Shown: one piece after another, positions 24,992-36,248 of the stretch
Layout of the letters: every line of letters starts with the position of its first letter
Numbering within the stretch: position 1 is the first letter of the stretch
NCBI RefSeq assembly: GCF_013394385.1
Contig: NZ_AP022834.1
Span: forward strand, 1,364,001 to 1,428,000
Reading direction: 5' to 3'
Source: Kocuria sp. TGY1127_2
Lineage (GTDB): Bacteria; Actinomycetota; Actinomycetes; Actinomycetales; Micrococcaceae
DNA length: 64,000 nt
Position numbers and translations under genes: made by a program
The notes under the pieces: generated by a model
Database searches by the model: none
What the model was told of the DNA's origin: nothing
What the model saw: only the letters and a program-made list of their open reading frames with translations

Positions 24992-26422
24992 TCAGACGGT
25001 CTTGTGATCGGTGAAAAGAACAGGGCTCTCTTCGAGCGCACCATCCTCCACGAGGATGCGGCCCAAATTGGCCAGAACCTCTTCCGTATTGTGCCCGAGC
25101 GCATCGTGGTGCATTGAATTCGATGTCCACGTATGCAGATTCGAAACGCTCGACGCTGTTTCCATCGCATGGTCGAAGTCCACATAGACGTCGTGACGGT
25201 AGGCGCTGGCGGCTACGGGGACGGTGTTGCGAGCCAACTGGTCCACGTCGTACAAGTTTCCCCAATCACTTTTGCGAGCCAACAACTCTGCCGCTTCGTT
25301 CACGGGCGAAAGGGCAGGGTCTTCGGCGAAGTACCAGGGATGGATCATCTCTCCTGTGAAGAGCAACGGATCGGCTTCTTCGGAATAATCCGGCCGGGAC
25401 GAGCGGATCCGGTCCGCCGACCAGTTGCTGGCCACCCCCGGTCCGTCGCAATATATTGCTTCATGCATGAGGGCATACAACGGCTGGCCCGCAAAGGACA
25501 CGGCGTTTCCGACGTCGGTCAGGAATCTCTCCGAGAGTCGTTCCGGTCCTTCTGAGAAGGCCGACTCGAGAAGGTAATGCAAGCCGTGGACGCGCGAATT
25601 TCCACCGAGGTGATGACCGAGCATCTGAAACCGATGGGCCGTGAGACGTTCGCCCGAGGCCAACCGGACGTCGTGGTTTTCGAGGAAGGACGCGATCCTC
25701 ACGCCGCGGGCCTGGTCCTCGGGGTACCAGTCGTAGTATTGGGCATTGCGCTCCGCCACGCGGTCGAAAGTCGATCGGTACGTCTCTGCGGGTGAGCTGT
25801 TGATGGGAGCCAGTCCCGCGGTCATCCATGAATGAAGGAGAGAATTCGGTGCGAAGGACAAATACGTCAACGTGATGAATCCGCCGAAACTCTGCCCGAG
25901 GCTGGCCCAGCGTTTTTCCGACTCACTCGCTGTCAACGTCGCCCGCACGCATTCGGCGTCGGCCACGATCGAGTCCGCCCGGAAGTGCTCGAGGTACGCG
26001 ACCTGCTTTTCGGGGGATCCAAAACGAGCCAGGCCACCCGCCGAGATCGGTGTGGAAAGACCCGTGCCTCGCTGGTCCAGAAGGACCACCCGATACGCCT
26101 TCGCCATGTGCCGGACCCAACCGGAATCCGTCATGGGCCGCGGCGAGGCCATCCCGGGACCGCCCTGGAGATAGACAAAGTACGGGCGTTCCTCCGGCTC
26201 ACCTAGACCCTCTGGACCACGATGCGTTACGACGCGGGCGAAGAGATCGATCGACACACCATCTAGGCCGTGACGATCCACGTCGCTGTACTCGGTCTCG
26301 TGCCCCCACGACCAAGCGTGCGTCAACGGGACGCGGAACCGGTGGTCGGTCAGCTCCAGGTCACCAATGCGGTGGGTCGGGCCGGTGGAGTGAGGGACGG
26401 GGGATGTTCCGGGGTGAGCCAT
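24992..26422 (-). CDS. Alpha/beta-hydrolase, proline iminopeptidase-like (S33)
   Basis: A 476-residue S33-family serine peptidase. The oxyanion region is FVYLQGGPGMASPRP, the nucleophile elbow is WASLGQSFGGFITLTY and the catalytic His is in MHHDALGHN near the C-terminus, with an Asp in YVDFDHA. VLLDQRGTGLSTP is the characteristic second block. Such enzymes release N-terminal proline or hydrolyse small peptides; no signal sequence is seen, so it is cytoplasmic. It follows the helicase gene on the same strand by 23 bp. Confidence 0.88.
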   Translation of the reverse strand: MAHPGTSPVPHSTGPTHRIGDLELTDHRFRVPLTHAWSWGHETEYSDVDRHGLDGVSIDLFARVVTHRGPEGLGEPEERPYFVYLQGGPGMASPRPMTDSGWVRHMAKAYRVVLLDQRGTGLSTPISAGGLARFGSPEKQVAYLEHFRADSIVADAECVRATLTASESEKRWASLGQSFGGFITLTYLSFAPNSLLHSWMTAGLAPINSSPAETYRSTFDRVAERNAQYYDWYPEDQARGVRIASFLENHDVRLASGERLTAHRFQMLGHHLGGNSRVHGLHYLLESAFSEGPERLSERFLTDVGNAVSFAGQPLYALMHEAIYCDGPGVASNWSADRIRSSRPDYSEEADPLLFTGEMIHPWYFAEDPALSPVNEAAELLARKSDWGNLYDVDQLARNTVPVAASAYRHDVYVDFDHAMETASSVSNLHTWTSNSMHHDALGHNTEEVLANLGRILVEDGALEESPVLFTDHKTV

Positions 26423-26445
26423 GGACCCATTCTAGGTCCCCGGGA

Positions 26446-29055
26446 TCAGTCCCGCGGCGCATCCTTTAGGGCGCCCACGTGGTCAACACGAATCACGGGC
26501 GCCCCGACGTCGTCCGAGGACAGGAGGTCGACCTTCGCGGTGATTCCGAAGTCGAAATTGTCCTCAGGATCGGAAAAGGCCTGCCGTACCGTCCAAACAT
26601 CGGGGTCGGACGTGTCCAGAGTGAGGTGGCGTGGCGAGCGGGCTTCGGCGTCGGTGAAGATGTCGTCGTACTCATCGAAGTATTCATCCATCGCCTCCGC
26701 CCACCGGTTCGCGTCCCAACCATGGTCGGCATCTAGTTCTCCGAGGAGCTTTTCCTTTTCCTCAGCGAAAAGTTCGACCCGCCGGAACATCGCGTTGCGG
26801 ATCATGATCGTGAAAGCGCGCTTGTTGTCGGTCAGCTTGGGCGCGGACTCTGCCACCAAGTCTTCGAGGGAATCCTGCGTGGGCTCGACGTCCTCGCCTG
26901 AGGTCATCTTCTCCCACTCGTCGATCAGGGAGTTGTCGGTTTGGCGGATCAATTCACCGAGCCACGAGACGAGGTCCTCGAGCTCTTCGGTAAGAGCCGA
27001 GACCGGCACCGTCTGGCGCAGAGCACGGTAGGCATCGGAGAGATATCTGAGGAGGATACCTTCGGACCTGGACAGCTGGTAATACTGAACAAAATCGCCG
27101 AAACCCATCGCCCGTTCGTACATGTCCCTGACGATCGACTTGGGTGCCAATTCGAATTCGGCGATCCACGGTGCACCGGAGCGATACGTTTCGAAGGCTT
27201 CCTCCAACATTTCGGCGAGCGGCTGTGGATACGTGATGTTGTCCACCGCGTTCATCCGCTCGGTATAGTCCAGACCCTCGGCCTTCATGGCGGCGATAGC
27301 TTCCCCACGGGTCTTCTTCTCTTGGGCGTTGAGCACCTGACGAGGCTTCTCGAGGGTCGCTTCGATCACGGAAACCGCGTCCAGGGCGTAATTGGGGTCT
27401 TCCCTGTCAAGAAGTGAGAGAGCTGCGAGAGCGAAGGGGGACAACGGCTGGTTCAGTGCGAAGTTCTCTTGGAGCTGGACCGTCAACCGAACGGTCCGGC
27501 CTTCCTCGTCTGGTTCATCCAGCCGTTCGACGACTCCCGCCGCCAAGAGTTCGCGGTAGATTCCCAGCGCCTTCCGGATCAATTGAAGCTGGCGGGGCCT
27601 GGGCTCATGGTTCTCGGTCAACAATTTCTTGGCCGCGGCGAACGGGTCACCCGGACGCTCGAGGAGATTCAGAAGCATCGAGTGAGTGACAGTAAAGGTT
27701 GAGGTCAACGGCTCGGGAACGGCTTGCACGAGCTGATCGAAAGTCTTCCGGGACCAGGCCACAAAACCCTGGGGCGCTTTTTTCTTCTTCCCCCGAGTCG
27801 ACTGCGCAATCTTCTTTTCATCGCCGTCGAATTTCTGCCTGGCCTTTTCCACGATCTTGGCGTTTTCGATGTCGTGTTCAGGCGCCTGCACGACGACGGT
27901 GCCAGCGGTGTCATATCCGGCGCGACCCGCGCGACCGGCGATCTGATGGAATTCACGAGCCTTGAGCCGGCGTGTCCGTTCTCCGTCGAACTTTGACAGG
28001 GCCGTGATCAACACGGTGCGGATCGGAACGTTGATGCCGACGCCCAAGGTATCGGTGCCACAGATGACCTTGAGAAGGCCGGTTTGAGCGAGCTGTTCGA
28101 CGAGTCTGCGATATTTGGGCAACATGCCCGCATGGTGCACGCCGACGCCGTGGCGGACCATTTTGTTGAGGACTTTGCCGAATCCGGATGAGAACCGGAA
28201 GCCAGCAATCGACTCGGATATCCGCTCTTTCTCGTCTTTGCTGAGAATATTGAGGCTCATGAGCGCCTGAGCTTGGTCCATGGCCTGCAGCTGGGAGAAG
28301 TGAACCACGTAGACCGGTGCCTGGCCCGTGGCGACCAATTCCTCGATCGCCTCATGGACCGGTTCTTCGGAATAGTAGTAATGGAGAGGAATCGGCCTCT
28401 CCGAGCTGGTAACATATGCGGTTTCGCGGCCTGTCAGGTCCGTGAGCTCGCGCTCGAATCGGGAGACGTCCCCAAGGGTCGCGCTCATCAGGAGGAACTG
28501 GGCCTGAGGGAGCTCAAGGAGAGGGACTTGCCAAGCCCACCCGCGTTGTGGGTCGGAATAGAAGTGGAACTCGTCCATGATCACCTGTGTCACGTCGGCT
28601 CCGTCGCTTTCGCGCAGCACCACATTGGCCAGTATCTCGGCCGTGCAGCACACGATCGGGGCCTGCGCATTGACGGAAGAGTCGCCGGTGATCATGCCGA
28701 CGTTTTCCGCGCCGAAGATCGCGCACAGATCAAAGAACTTCTCAGAAACCAGCGCCTTGATCGGCGCGGTGTAATAGGAACGCTGCCCCTGCGCCAGACC
28801 GGCAAAGTGGGCGGCAACCGCGACCGTCGATTTGCCGGATCCCGTCGGAGTCGCCAGGATGACATTCGCTCCTCCGGCAATCTCGAGAACTGCCTCGTCC
28901 TGAGCCGTGTAAAGCTCCATGTCCCGCGACGCAATCCACGTGGAGAAGCCTTCGTAGATCTCTTCATGACTCAGGGGATTCGAGGCGTAGTCCCCTCGGA
29001 AATAGTGATGGTCCGATTCAGCGAATCGAGGGTCCAGGGCTTCGAGAAGTTTCAT
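26446..29055 (-). CDS. Ski2-like DEAD/DEAH-box helicase with DUF3516 C-terminus
   Basis: A superfamily 2 helicase of 869 residues. Motif I is LATPTGSGKST (about residue 67), motif II is IMDEFHFYS, motif III is LLMSATLGD and motif VI is FHQIAGRAGRAGYDT, placing it with Ski2/Mtr4-like enzymes. The remaining 430 residues are helical and correspond to the actinobacterial DUF3516 region. RNA unwinding is the likely activity, but the partner (for example a nuclease) cannot be read from context. It lies upstream of the S33 peptidase gene on the minus strand, divergent from fhs. Confidence 0.92.
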   Translation of the reverse strand: MKLLEALDPRFAESDHHYFRGDYASNPLSHEEIYEGFSTWIASRDMELYTAQDEAVLEIAGGANVILATPTGSGKSTVAVAAHFAGLAQGQRSYYTAPIKALVSEKFFDLCAIFGAENVGMITGDSSVNAQAPIVCCTAEILANVVLRESDGADVTQVIMDEFHFYSDPQRGWAWQVPLLELPQAQFLLMSATLGDVSRFERELTDLTGRETAYVTSSERPIPLHYYYSEEPVHEAIEELVATGQAPVYVVHFSQLQAMDQAQALMSLNILSKDEKERISESIAGFRFSSGFGKVLNKMVRHGVGVHHAGMLPKYRRLVEQLAQTGLLKVICGTDTLGVGINVPIRTVLITALSKFDGERTRRLKAREFHQIAGRAGRAGYDTAGTVVVQAPEHDIENAKIVEKARQKFDGDEKKIAQSTRGKKKKAPQGFVAWSRKTFDQLVQAVPEPLTSTFTVTHSMLLNLLERPGDPFAAAKKLLTENHEPRPRQLQLIRKALGIYRELLAAGVVERLDEPDEEGRTVRLTVQLQENFALNQPLSPFALAALSLLDREDPNYALDAVSVIEATLEKPRQVLNAQEKKTRGEAIAAMKAEGLDYTERMNAVDNITYPQPLAEMLEEAFETYRSGAPWIAEFELAPKSIVRDMYERAMGFGDFVQYYQLSRSEGILLRYLSDAYRALRQTVPVSALTEELEDLVSWLGELIRQTDNSLIDEWEKMTSGEDVEPTQDSLEDLVAESAPKLTDNKRAFTIMIRNAMFRRVELFAEEKEKLLGELDADHGWDANRWAEAMDEYFDEYDDIFTDAEARSPRHLTLDTSDPDVWTVRQAFSDPEDNFDFGITAKVDLLSSDDVGAPVIRVDHVGALKDAPRD

Positions 29056-29182
29056 TGCTCCCCATGATAACGGGCCCCACAGAGGGCTACGGCCGCGGAG
29101 ACATGCGGTGTGGAGAACTTCGTCAGTTCTGGTTCTGCCGCGGGATAATGATTACGGTCATCCACGAAACCAGGAGTCACGC

Positions 29183-30880
29183 ATGAGCGAAGCCTTTCCC
29201 ACCGACCTCGAGATCGCCCAGGCCGCCACACTTGAACCCATCGCGGACGTTGCCGCACGCGCGGGAATCCCTGAGAGCCGACTCGAACCCTATGGCAGGC
29301 ACGTTGCCAAAATCGAGCTCGATTCCACGCCTGACGCAAGGCGGCGGGGCAAATACGTGGTCGTGACGGCGGTTACCCCGACGCCGCTCGGTGAGGGAAA
29401 AACCGCCACTAGCGTTTCGCTGGCCCAGGGGATGTCCGCCACCGGCCGAAATGCGATGCTTACCCTCCGTCAGCCGTCGATGGGCCCGACCTTCGGAATC
29501 AAAGGCGGCGCTGCCGGCGGTGGATATTCCCAAATCGTTCCGATGGAGAAACTCAATCTTCACCTGACCGGGGATTTCCACGCGGTGACCGCGGCCCACA
29601 ACATGCTCGCGGCCATCCTGGACAATCACTTGCACTTTGGCAACGAACTTCACATCGACGAACGAACCATCACGTGGCGTCGCGTCCTCGACGTCAATGA
29701 CCGGGCGCTGCGCAACGTCGTCATTGGGCTCGGGGAACGGGCGGATGGAGTGACCCGGCAAACGGGATTCGACATCACCTCCGCCAGCGAAGTAATGGTG
29801 ATCCTGTCATTGGCCAAGGGATTCGACGACCTTCAGGACCGCCTGGCGCGAATCGTCGTCGGTTTCAACCACGATGGCGCACCCGTTACCGCTCGAGACC
29901 TCAAGGCGGATGGTGCGATGGCCGTGATCCTGGCCGACGCGATCAAACCGAACCTCATGCAGACACTGGAGCACAGTCCGGCCCTGATCCATGCGGGCCC
30001 GTTCGGGAACATCGCGACGGGGAACTCATCGATTGTGGCGGATTACGTGGGCCTGGAACATTCGGATTACGTCATCACCGAAGCCGGCTTCGGCGCTGAC
30101 ATGGGAGCTGAACGATTCTTCAACGTCAAATGCCGCACCAGTGGCCTTCGACCCGATGCCGCGGTGCTGGTGGTCACCGTGAGGTCGCTCAAGTCCCATT
30201 CCGGCCGTTACAACATCGCTCCCGGCCGACCGCTGCCGGCAGAGATGCTGGAGGAGAGCCCGGAGGACGTCCTTGCCGGAGCCCCGAATCTTCGCAAGCA
30301 CCTGGAGATTGTGCGATCCTTCGGGGTCTCGCCCGTGGTGGCCATCAACGCTTTCCCCACGGATCACGATTCCGAACATCAGGTCATCCGTGAGATCGCC
30401 CAAGAAGCCGGCGCAGAGGCCGCCATTCATCGGGGCGTGGCCTTGGGCGGAGCCGGGGCGACGGAACTTGCTGACTCCGTCGCTCGGGCTTGCGAGGAGC
30501 CGGGAGAACTTCAATTCACCTACGACGTGAACGACCCCATCCTTCACAAGATCGAGAAAGTGGCCACGAATATCTATGGTGCCGACGGCGTGGATCTGAG
30601 CGCGGCCGCGGCACAACAGCTCGACCGGTACGAAAGACTGGGCTTCGGCAATCTTCCGGTCGTTATCGCCAAGACGCACCTGTCCATTTCTTCCGATCCG
30701 GGGCTCAAGGGCGCCCCTAGCGGCTGGAGGCTCCCGGTTCGGGAAGTTCGCCTTGCCGCAGGGGCGGGTTACGCCTACGCCATCTGCGGAACCATGAGGA
30801 CTATGCCGGGACTTTCGCGCCACCCCGCGGCGGAACGTATCGGATTCGACGACGCCGGGAGCATGCAGGGGCTCTTCTGA
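29183..30880 (+). CDS. fhs: Formate-tetrahydrofolate ligase
   Basis: Fhs joins formate to tetrahydrofolate at the cost of ATP, giving 10-formyl-THF for purine and formyl-methionine synthesis. The P-loop TPTPLGEGKTATSVSL and the family signature GIKGGAAGGGYSQ are both present; the 565-residue length is normal. The start is ATG 29183 (MSEAFPTDLEIAQAA), with AGGAG eight bases upstream; the open frame beyond it is spurious. It stands alone and is divergent from the helicase gene. Confidence 0.97.
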   Translation: MSEAFPTDLEIAQAATLEPIADVAARAGIPESRLEPYGRHVAKIELDSTPDARRRGKYVVVTAVTPTPLGEGKTATSVSLAQGMSATGRNAMLTLRQPSMGPTFGIKGGAAGGGYSQIVPMEKLNLHLTGDFHAVTAAHNMLAAILDNHLHFGNELHIDERTITWRRVLDVNDRALRNVVIGLGERADGVTRQTGFDITSASEVMVILSLAKGFDDLQDRLARIVVGFNHDGAPVTARDLKADGAMAVILADAIKPNLMQTLEHSPALIHAGPFGNIATGNSSIVADYVGLEHSDYVITEAGFGADMGAERFFNVKCRTSGLRPDAAVLVVTVRSLKSHSGRYNIAPGRPLPAEMLEESPEDVLAGAPNLRKHLEIVRSFGVSPVVAINAFPTDHDSEHQVIREIAQEAGAEAAIHRGVALGGAGATELADSVARACEEPGELQFTYDVNDPILHKIEKVATNIYGADGVDLSAAAAQQLDRYERLGFGNLPVVIAKTHLSISSDPGLKGAPSGWRLPVREVRLAAGAGYAYAICGTMRTMPGLSRHPAAERIGFDDAGSMQGLF

Positions 30881-30901
30881 CCCGAGGACTCCACACGCAA
30901 C

Positions 30902-30947
30902 AGACCCCCGATCCGAGAAGTCCACTCCTTGCCCGGAACGGGGGTCT
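30902..30947. terminator. Inverted repeat between fhs and the MBL gene
   Basis: AGACCCCCG (30902-30910) pairs with CGGGGGTCT (30939-30947) across a 28-base loop, between convergent genes. It has no T-run in either direction, so confidence is modest. Confidence 0.45.
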
Positions 30948-30966
30948 CACTTATGGATAGGTTGTA

Positions 30967-31635
30967 CTACCAGCCGCGTTCGGCCCATTCCTGCAGGTGA
31001 GGCCGTTCGGCTCCCAGCGTGGTCGAATCGCCGTGACCGGGCAGGATCACGGTCGCGTCATCGTAGACGTCGAAAATCTTGGTCGTGACGTCGTGGAGGA
31101 GTGATTCGAACGCTTCGGGGGAACCCGTCTTTCCGACGCCGCCAGGGAACAAGGAGTCACCGGTGAAGATGTACGTGGGACCTTCTTCCGGCGTGTAAGC
31201 CAATGCTATGGAGCCGGGTGTGTGCCCTGACAGTCCGATCACATCCAACGAGAACCCCTCCAGATCGGCGGTGTCGCCGTCTTCGAACGTAATGTCCATC
31301 GGTACGTTGATATCGGACTCGTCCTCGGCTCCACATGCGGTCAGCGCCTCGGACCGAGATTTGATCTCGGGCAGGGCCCGGACGTGGTCCCAGTGCGAGT
31401 GGGTCGTGACGATCAACTGCACGTTTCCGCAGCAGGCACATTGGGCGTCGACGTCGTGGGCGCCGGCGGCCACGAGCCGTGATATTGCGTCGGGATCATC
31501 CGCCGCATCGATCAGGAGCTGAGTACCCGTTTGCTTGCAGGTCACCAGATAGACCTTGTTGTCCATCTCGGAGACGCTGATATAACGGATGGTGACGTCA
31601 CTCAGATCGATCTTTTCGGTAGCGATTGCCATCAT
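30967..31635 (-). CDS. Metallo-beta-lactamase-fold hydrolase
   Basis: A 222-residue MBL-fold protein of the glyoxalase II-like branch. The metal motif is [15 protein letters not shown] (HxHxDH), with further ligands in [22 protein letters not shown] and [13 protein letters not shown]. An unusual CxCC (QCACCGN) precedes the metal motif. The start is ATG 31635 ([11 protein letters not shown]); the open frame upstream has no family content and overlaps the uvrA region. The substrate is unknown. It is divergent from uvrA and convergent with fhs. Confidence 0.9.
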   Translation of the reverse strand: MMAIATEKIDLSDVTIRYISVSEMDNKVYLVTCKQTGTQLLIDAADDPDAISRLVAAGAHDVDAQCACCGNVQLIVTTHSHWDHVRALPEIKSRSEALTACGAEDESDINVPMDITFEDGDTADLEGFSLDVIGLSGHTPGSIALAYTPEEGPTYIFTGDSLFPGGVGKTGSPEAFESLLHDVTTKIFDVYDDATVILPGHGDSTTLGAERPHLQEWAERGW

Positions 31636-31812
31636 GCTCTCGAGTGTAGGTCGTATCCGGCTCTCGCGCGCAACCCGCGCGAGGGTGACGTTCACCCTGG
31701 GCCGATTCCAACCCCGAAAAGTCACAGGTTCGTTAGAATAAATCTTCGAATGGATGGGCCCGCGTTCGGATGCGGACTCCCGATCATTAGCAACCACGCA
31801 GACAGGCAGTTC

Positions 31813-34701
31813 ATGACCACTCAGCACATTCAGGGACACGAACCCGGTACCCCACAAGACCTCACCCGTATCCTCGTGAAGGGCGCCCGGGAGAACAACC
31901 TCAAGAATGTGGATCTGGATATCCCGCGTAACGCAATGATCGTCTTCACCGGACTTTCGGGCTCGGGCAAATCGTCGCTGGCTTTCGACACCATCTTCGC
32001 CGAAGGGCAACGTCGGTACGTGGAGTCTCTCTCAGCCTATGCGCGAATGTTTTTGGGGCAGGTCGACAAGCCTGACGTGGACTTCATCGAGGGCCTGTCG
32101 CCGGCAGTGTCCATCGATCAGAAATCGACGTCCAAGAATCCGCGGTCCACGGTCGGAACGATCACCGAGATCTACGACTACATGCGTCTCCTGTGGGCTC
32201 GGATCGGGCACCCGCATTGCCCGATCTGCGGTGAGCCCATCGAGAAGCAGACCCCCCAGGCGATCGTCGACCAGCTGATGGCCTATCCCGAGCGGACTCG
32301 TTTGCAGGTTCTTGCGCCGATGGTTCGCTCGCGCAAGGGCGAGTTCGCCGATCTCTTCGCTTCCTTGACCCAACAGGGTTATTCGCGAGCCATCATCGAC
32401 GGCGAGCAGGTTCAGCTCTCCGAGGCCCCCAAACTCAAAAAGCAGTACAAGCACACGATCTCCGTGGTGGTGGATCGCTTGGTCATCAAGGAATCGATCC
32501 ACCAACGGCTCACGGATTCGATCGAGACCGCCCTCGGTCTCGCGGACGGCCGCGTTGTCGTGGACTTCGTCGACGACGAATCTGAGGACAGCCAAAGAAC
32601 TTTCAGCGAGAATCTGGCCTGCCCCAACGAACATCCGATCGAGACCACGGAGATCGAGCCCAGGGCCTTCTCATTCAACAGTCCATTCGGCGCGTGTTCT
32701 GAGTGCGACGGCATCGGGTCACGCCTGGAAGTCGATGAGGGGCTGGTCATACCCGACCCGGAGAAGAGCTTGGGCGAGGGCGCTATCGCCCCTTGGTCCC
32801 AAGGAAAATCCACCACGGAGTACTGGCTTCGGTTGCTTGCGGGTTTGGGCAAGGAAGTCGGTTTCGACCTCAACACGCCCTGGAAAGATCTCTCCAAGAA
32901 GGCGCGGAACGCCATCCTGGACGGCAAGGACTTCAAGGTCGAGGTCTCATACCGGAACAGGTTCGGTCGCGAACGCCGCTATACGTCCGGCTTTGAAGGC
33001 GTGTACGCCTACATCAAGCGCAAGCATGAAGAAACTGAGTCCGACTGGGCCAAGGACCGCTATGAGCAGTACATGCGGCAGGTCGCCTGCCCAGCCTGCA
33101 ATGGGGCACGGCTCAACCCGACGATGCTGGCCGTCACGGTCGGTGGGGCCTCGATTTCCGAGGTCACGTCCATGTCCATGACCGACGCACAAAGGTTCAT
33201 GCAGGGACTCGAGCTGACCGAACGCGAGTCGAAGATCGCCGACCAGGTGCTCAAGGAGATTCATGCGCGTCTTCAATTCCTCTTGGACGTGGGGCTTGAC
33301 TACCTGAATCTCGAGCGTGCAGCTGCCACCCTGTCGGGCGGTGAGGCCCAGCGCATACGTCTGGCGACGCAAATAGGTTCAGGGCTGGTAGGAGTGCTGT
33401 ACGTGCTCGACGAACCCTCTATCGGTCTGCACCAGCGGGACAACCGACGTCTGATCGAAACCCTGACCAAATTGAGAGACCTCGGCAACACCCTGATCGT
33501 CGTTGAACATGACGAGGACACGATCAAGGAGGCCGACTGGGTCGTCGACGTTGGCCCCGGGGCCGGGGAGCACGGTGGTGAGATCGTCCACTCGGGCCCT
33601 TACGAGGAGTTGCTGACGAATCAACGGTCATTGACCGGTGCATACCTCGACCGACGTCGTGAAATATTGTTGCCAGCCAAACGCAGGAAAATCGACAAGA
33701 AACGTATGGTCAAGGTCGTCGGAGCCAAGGAGAACAACCTCCGGGGGATCGACGTGTCATTTCCGCTGGGGGTGTTCACAGCCATTACCGGAGTCTCCGG
33801 TTCGGGAAAATCAACCCTGGTCAACGACATCCTCTATACATCCCTGGCCAACCAACTCAACGGAGCGAAGCAGGTTCCGGGCCGACACCAGCGTGTCGAG
33901 GGGCTGGAGCATCTGGACAAAATCGTTCACGTGGACCAGAGCCCTATCGGTCGAATGCCGCGTTCCAACGCCGCAACGTACACCGGCGTGTTCGATCACA
34001 TCCGAAAGCTGTTCGCCGAGACGAATGAAGCGAAAGTTAGGGGTTACCTTCCCGGGCGCTTCTCGTTCAATGTCAAAGGAGGTCGTTGCGAGGCCTGCCA
34101 TGGCGACGGGACGCTCAAGATCGAGATGAACTTCCTCCCGGATGTCTTCGTGCCGTGCGAAGTTTGCCATGGCGCCCGCTACAACCGGGAAACCTTGGAG
34201 ATCCGATACAAGGGCAAGACCATCGCTGACGTTCTGGACATGCCCGTCGAAGAAGCCGCCGAATTCTTCTCGGCCTTCACTCCTATCGCCCGTCACTTGA
34301 ATACTCTCGTCGACGTGGGGCTTGGGTACATCCGGCTCGGACAGCCTGCACCGACGCTCTCCGGTGGCGAAGCGCAGCGCGTCAAATTGGCCTCGGAACT
34401 TCAGAAGCGTTCAAACGGGCGCACGATCTACGTGCTCGACGAACCGACTACTGGCCTGCACTTCGAGGACATCAGCAAGCTGCTTCATGTTCTCCAGGGG
34501 TTGGTCGAGAAGGGCAATACGGTGCTGACGATCGAACACAATTTGGATGTCATCAAGTCTGCAGATTGGATCGTGGATATGGGTCCCGAGGGAGGATCCG
34601 GTGGGGGCCAGGTCGTTGCGGAAGGAACCCCTGAGCAAGTGGCCGGTATCGAAAGCAGCCACACGGGCTACTTCCTGGCCGAAATTCTGGGTGAGCGATG
34701 A
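31813..34701 (+). CDS. uvrA: Excinuclease ABC subunit A
   Basis: UvrA recognises distorted DNA and loads UvrB in nucleotide excision repair. It is 962 residues with two ABC-type ATPase modules (first Walker [17 protein letters not shown], second [16 protein letters not shown]) and their signatures [10 protein letters not shown]. The zinc-finger cysteines are seen in [26 protein letters not shown] and [18 protein letters not shown]. The start is ATG 31813 ([12 protein letters not shown]); the longer frame upstream lies antisense to the MBL gene. It overlaps the next gene by four bases. Confidence 0.97.
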   Translation: MTTQHIQGHEPGTPQDLTRILVKGARENNLKNVDLDIPRNAMIVFTGLSGSGKSSLAFDTIFAEGQRRYVESLSAYARMFLGQVDKPDVDFIEGLSPAVSIDQKSTSKNPRSTVGTITEIYDYMRLLWARIGHPHCPICGEPIEKQTPQAIVDQLMAYPERTRLQVLAPMVRSRKGEFADLFASLTQQGYSRAIIDGEQVQLSEAPKLKKQYKHTISVVVDRLVIKESIHQRLTDSIETALGLADGRVVVDFVDDESEDSQRTFSENLACPNEHPIETTEIEPRAFSFNSPFGACSECDGIGSRLEVDEGLVIPDPEKSLGEGAIAPWSQGKSTTEYWLRLLAGLGKEVGFDLNTPWKDLSKKARNAILDGKDFKVEVSYRNRFGRERRYTSGFEGVYAYIKRKHEETESDWAKDRYEQYMRQVACPACNGARLNPTMLAVTVGGASISEVTSMSMTDAQRFMQGLELTERESKIADQVLKEIHARLQFLLDVGLDYLNLERAAATLSGGEAQRIRLATQIGSGLVGVLYVLDEPSIGLHQRDNRRLIETLTKLRDLGNTLIVVEHDEDTIKEADWVVDVGPGAGEHGGEIVHSGPYEELLTNQRSLTGAYLDRRREILLPAKRRKIDKKRMVKVVGAKENNLRGIDVSFPLGVFTAITGVSGSGKSTLVNDILYTSLANQLNGAKQVPGRHQRVEGLEHLDKIVHVDQSPIGRMPRSNAATYTGVFDHIRKLFAETNEAKVRGYLPGRFSFNVKGGRCEACHGDGTLKIEMNFLPDVFVPCEVCHGARYNRETLEIRYKGKTIADVLDMPVEEAAEFFSAFTPIARHLNTLVDVGLGYIRLGQPAPTLSGGEAQRVKLASELQKRSNGRTIYVLDEPTTGLHFEDISKLLHVLQGLVEKGNTVLTIEHNLDVIKSADWIVDMGPEGGSGGGQVVAEGTPEQVAGIESSHTGYFLAEILGER

Positions 34702-35435
34702 GTACGCGTGCGACTGCCACCGTCCTCTTCGACTTGGACGGAACACTGCTCGATCCGGCGGGTGCAATCACGGAAGGTCTATCCGATGCGATCGCTGCTC
34801 ACGGTTTCGAACGGCCCACCCCGGAGATCCTTCGCAAATTCGTGGGGCCATCGACTGACCAGTCGTTGAACAGGTACACGGACATTCCGGGAAAATATCA
34901 CCGGGAAATCCTGGCGACCTATCGAGGAGGCTACCTGGAGCGAGCTCGGGCCTCATCGAAGCTGTATCCCGGAATGCTGGAGTTGCTTCAAGATTTGTCC
35001 CAGCTCCCTGCGGCGATTGGCCTTGCGACGCAAAAGCCCCTTCCGACCACCGAGAAGTTGTTGGACGATTTTGACATCGCTCAGTACTTCGACGTGGTCT
35101 CGGGGTCCCGCGACGAACTCCAACCAGCCACGATGCATCTTCCTGCCGACAAAGCCGGGGTCATCGACCGTGCCTTTCGCCTTCTCGACCAGCGTGTTGG
35201 GCAGAACCCCGAGTACGGCGGGGCAGACCCGGAACGAGCGGTCATGATCGGAGACCGGGAGTACGACGTCGCTGGGGCAACGACCCACGGGATTCCGTGT
35301 ATCGGCGTTTCTTGGGGCTTCGCCTCCGAAGATGAACTAGCCGGCGCGGGTGCCGTGACCGTCGTGGACGACGCCGCGCAATTACGGGCGGCCATTGCCC
35401 AAGAAACCGGCCTCGAATCGCTGGCCAACGCATAG
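34698..35435 (+). CDS. HAD-family phosphatase (phosphoglycolate phosphatase-like)
   Basis: A 245-residue HAD hydrolase of the Gph/PGMB type with a helical cap. Motif I is [14 protein letters not shown], motif II GLATQKP (Thr), motif III the Lys in LPADKAGVI and motif [14 protein letters not shown]. An insertion (about 20 residues around [16 protein letters not shown]) separates motifs III and IV. It overlaps uvrA by ATGA, so the two are likely co-translated. The substrate could be phosphoglycolate from repair of oxidised DNA ends; this is an inference from context. Confidence 0.88.
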   Translation: MSTRATATVLFDLDGTLLDPAGAITEGLSDAIAAHGFERPTPEILRKFVGPSTDQSLNRYTDIPGKYHREILATYRGGYLERARASSKLYPGMLELLQDLSQLPAAIGLATQKPLPTTEKLLDDFDIAQYFDVVSGSRDELQPATMHLPADKAGVIDRAFRLLDQRVGQNPEYGGADPERAVMIGDREYDVAGATTHGIPCIGVSWGFASEDELAGAGAVTVVDDAAQLRAAIAQETGLESLANA

Positions 35436-35531
35436 TGAACCAGCTCGCATCGGTACATCATTTCGGCGACCGTGCATCGTCGGGGAAACGGGTACAGTAA
35501 TCTCGACGATTCTTTGTGAGGGGAGCAATCC

Positions 35532-36221
35532 GTGAAGCTGTACCACTTGGCGCAAACCACCGTCACCGGCTTAATGAAGATCGGGTTCAGGGCCCGAGTG
35601 ACAGGGCTAGAGGATTTTCCGAAATCCGGTCCGGTGATTGTGGCCTCGAACCACAAAGCGTTTTTGGACAGCGTGATCATATCTGCATTGATGCCGCGCA
35701 GAGTGGCCTTTCTGGCCAAGGCAGAATACGTCAATTCGCCTGGTATCAGGGGAAAAGCCATGAAGGCACTGTTCGAATTGATCGACATCATTCCGGTGAA
35801 CCGGTCGGACCAGACGGGGCGACTCAAAGCACTGGAAAAAGGTTTGGAGCGTTTGGACCAGGGGCAGGTTTTCGGAATCTATCCCGAGGGAACGCGCTCC
35901 AGGGACGGGTTTCTGTACCGCGGTCGGATCGGGGTGGCTTGGCTTGCCCACAAAACCGGAGCCCCCGTGGTCCCGGTGGGGCTCATCGGCACGGACAAGC
36001 TGCAGCCCTCGGGGTCTCGGATGATCCGTCCGGTCCGATTCACCGTTCGCGTGGGAAAGCCCTTGTACTTCGACAAGCTCGGAGATCAGCAGACGGGCAA
36101 GCAACGACGCGAAACCACGGACATCATCATGGACCATATCGCCCAGCTCTCCGGCCAATCCCGCAAGGACGAGTACAACACGTCGCCGTCGCTCGAGAAG
36201 GATGCGGGAACCACCGACTGA
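35532..36221 (+). CDS. plsC: 1-acyl-sn-glycerol-3-phosphate acyltransferase
   Basis: A PlsC-family acyltransferase of 229 residues, which converts lysophosphatidate to phosphatidate at the membrane. The catalytic HX4D motif is ASNHKAFLDSV and the acyl-acceptor motif is GIYPEGTRSRDG; the later VVPVGLIGTDKL block is also typical. There is one weak hydrophobic N-terminal helix. The start is GTG 35532 with GAGGGGAG about six bases upstream. It is followed by uvrC after 27 bp. Confidence 0.92.
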   Translation: MKLYHLAQTTVTGLMKIGFRARVTGLEDFPKSGPVIVASNHKAFLDSVIISALMPRRVAFLAKAEYVNSPGIRGKAMKALFELIDIIPVNRSDQTGRLKALEKGLERLDQGQVFGIYPEGTRSRDGFLYRGRIGVAWLAHKTGAPVVPVGLIGTDKLQPSGSRMIRPVRFTVRVGKPLYFDKLGDQQTGKQRRETTDIIMDHIAQLSGQSRKDEYNTSPSLEKDAGTTD

Positions 36222-36248
36222 GTGCAGGAGAAGGAGGAAACAGAGTAG

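Noticed and set aside
31636-31812. SOS (LexA) box upstream of uvrA
   Set aside because: I looked for the actinobacterial TCGAAC-N4-GTTCGA site. Only scattered half-sites (TTCGAATGG, GCGTTCGG) at wrong spacing are present.
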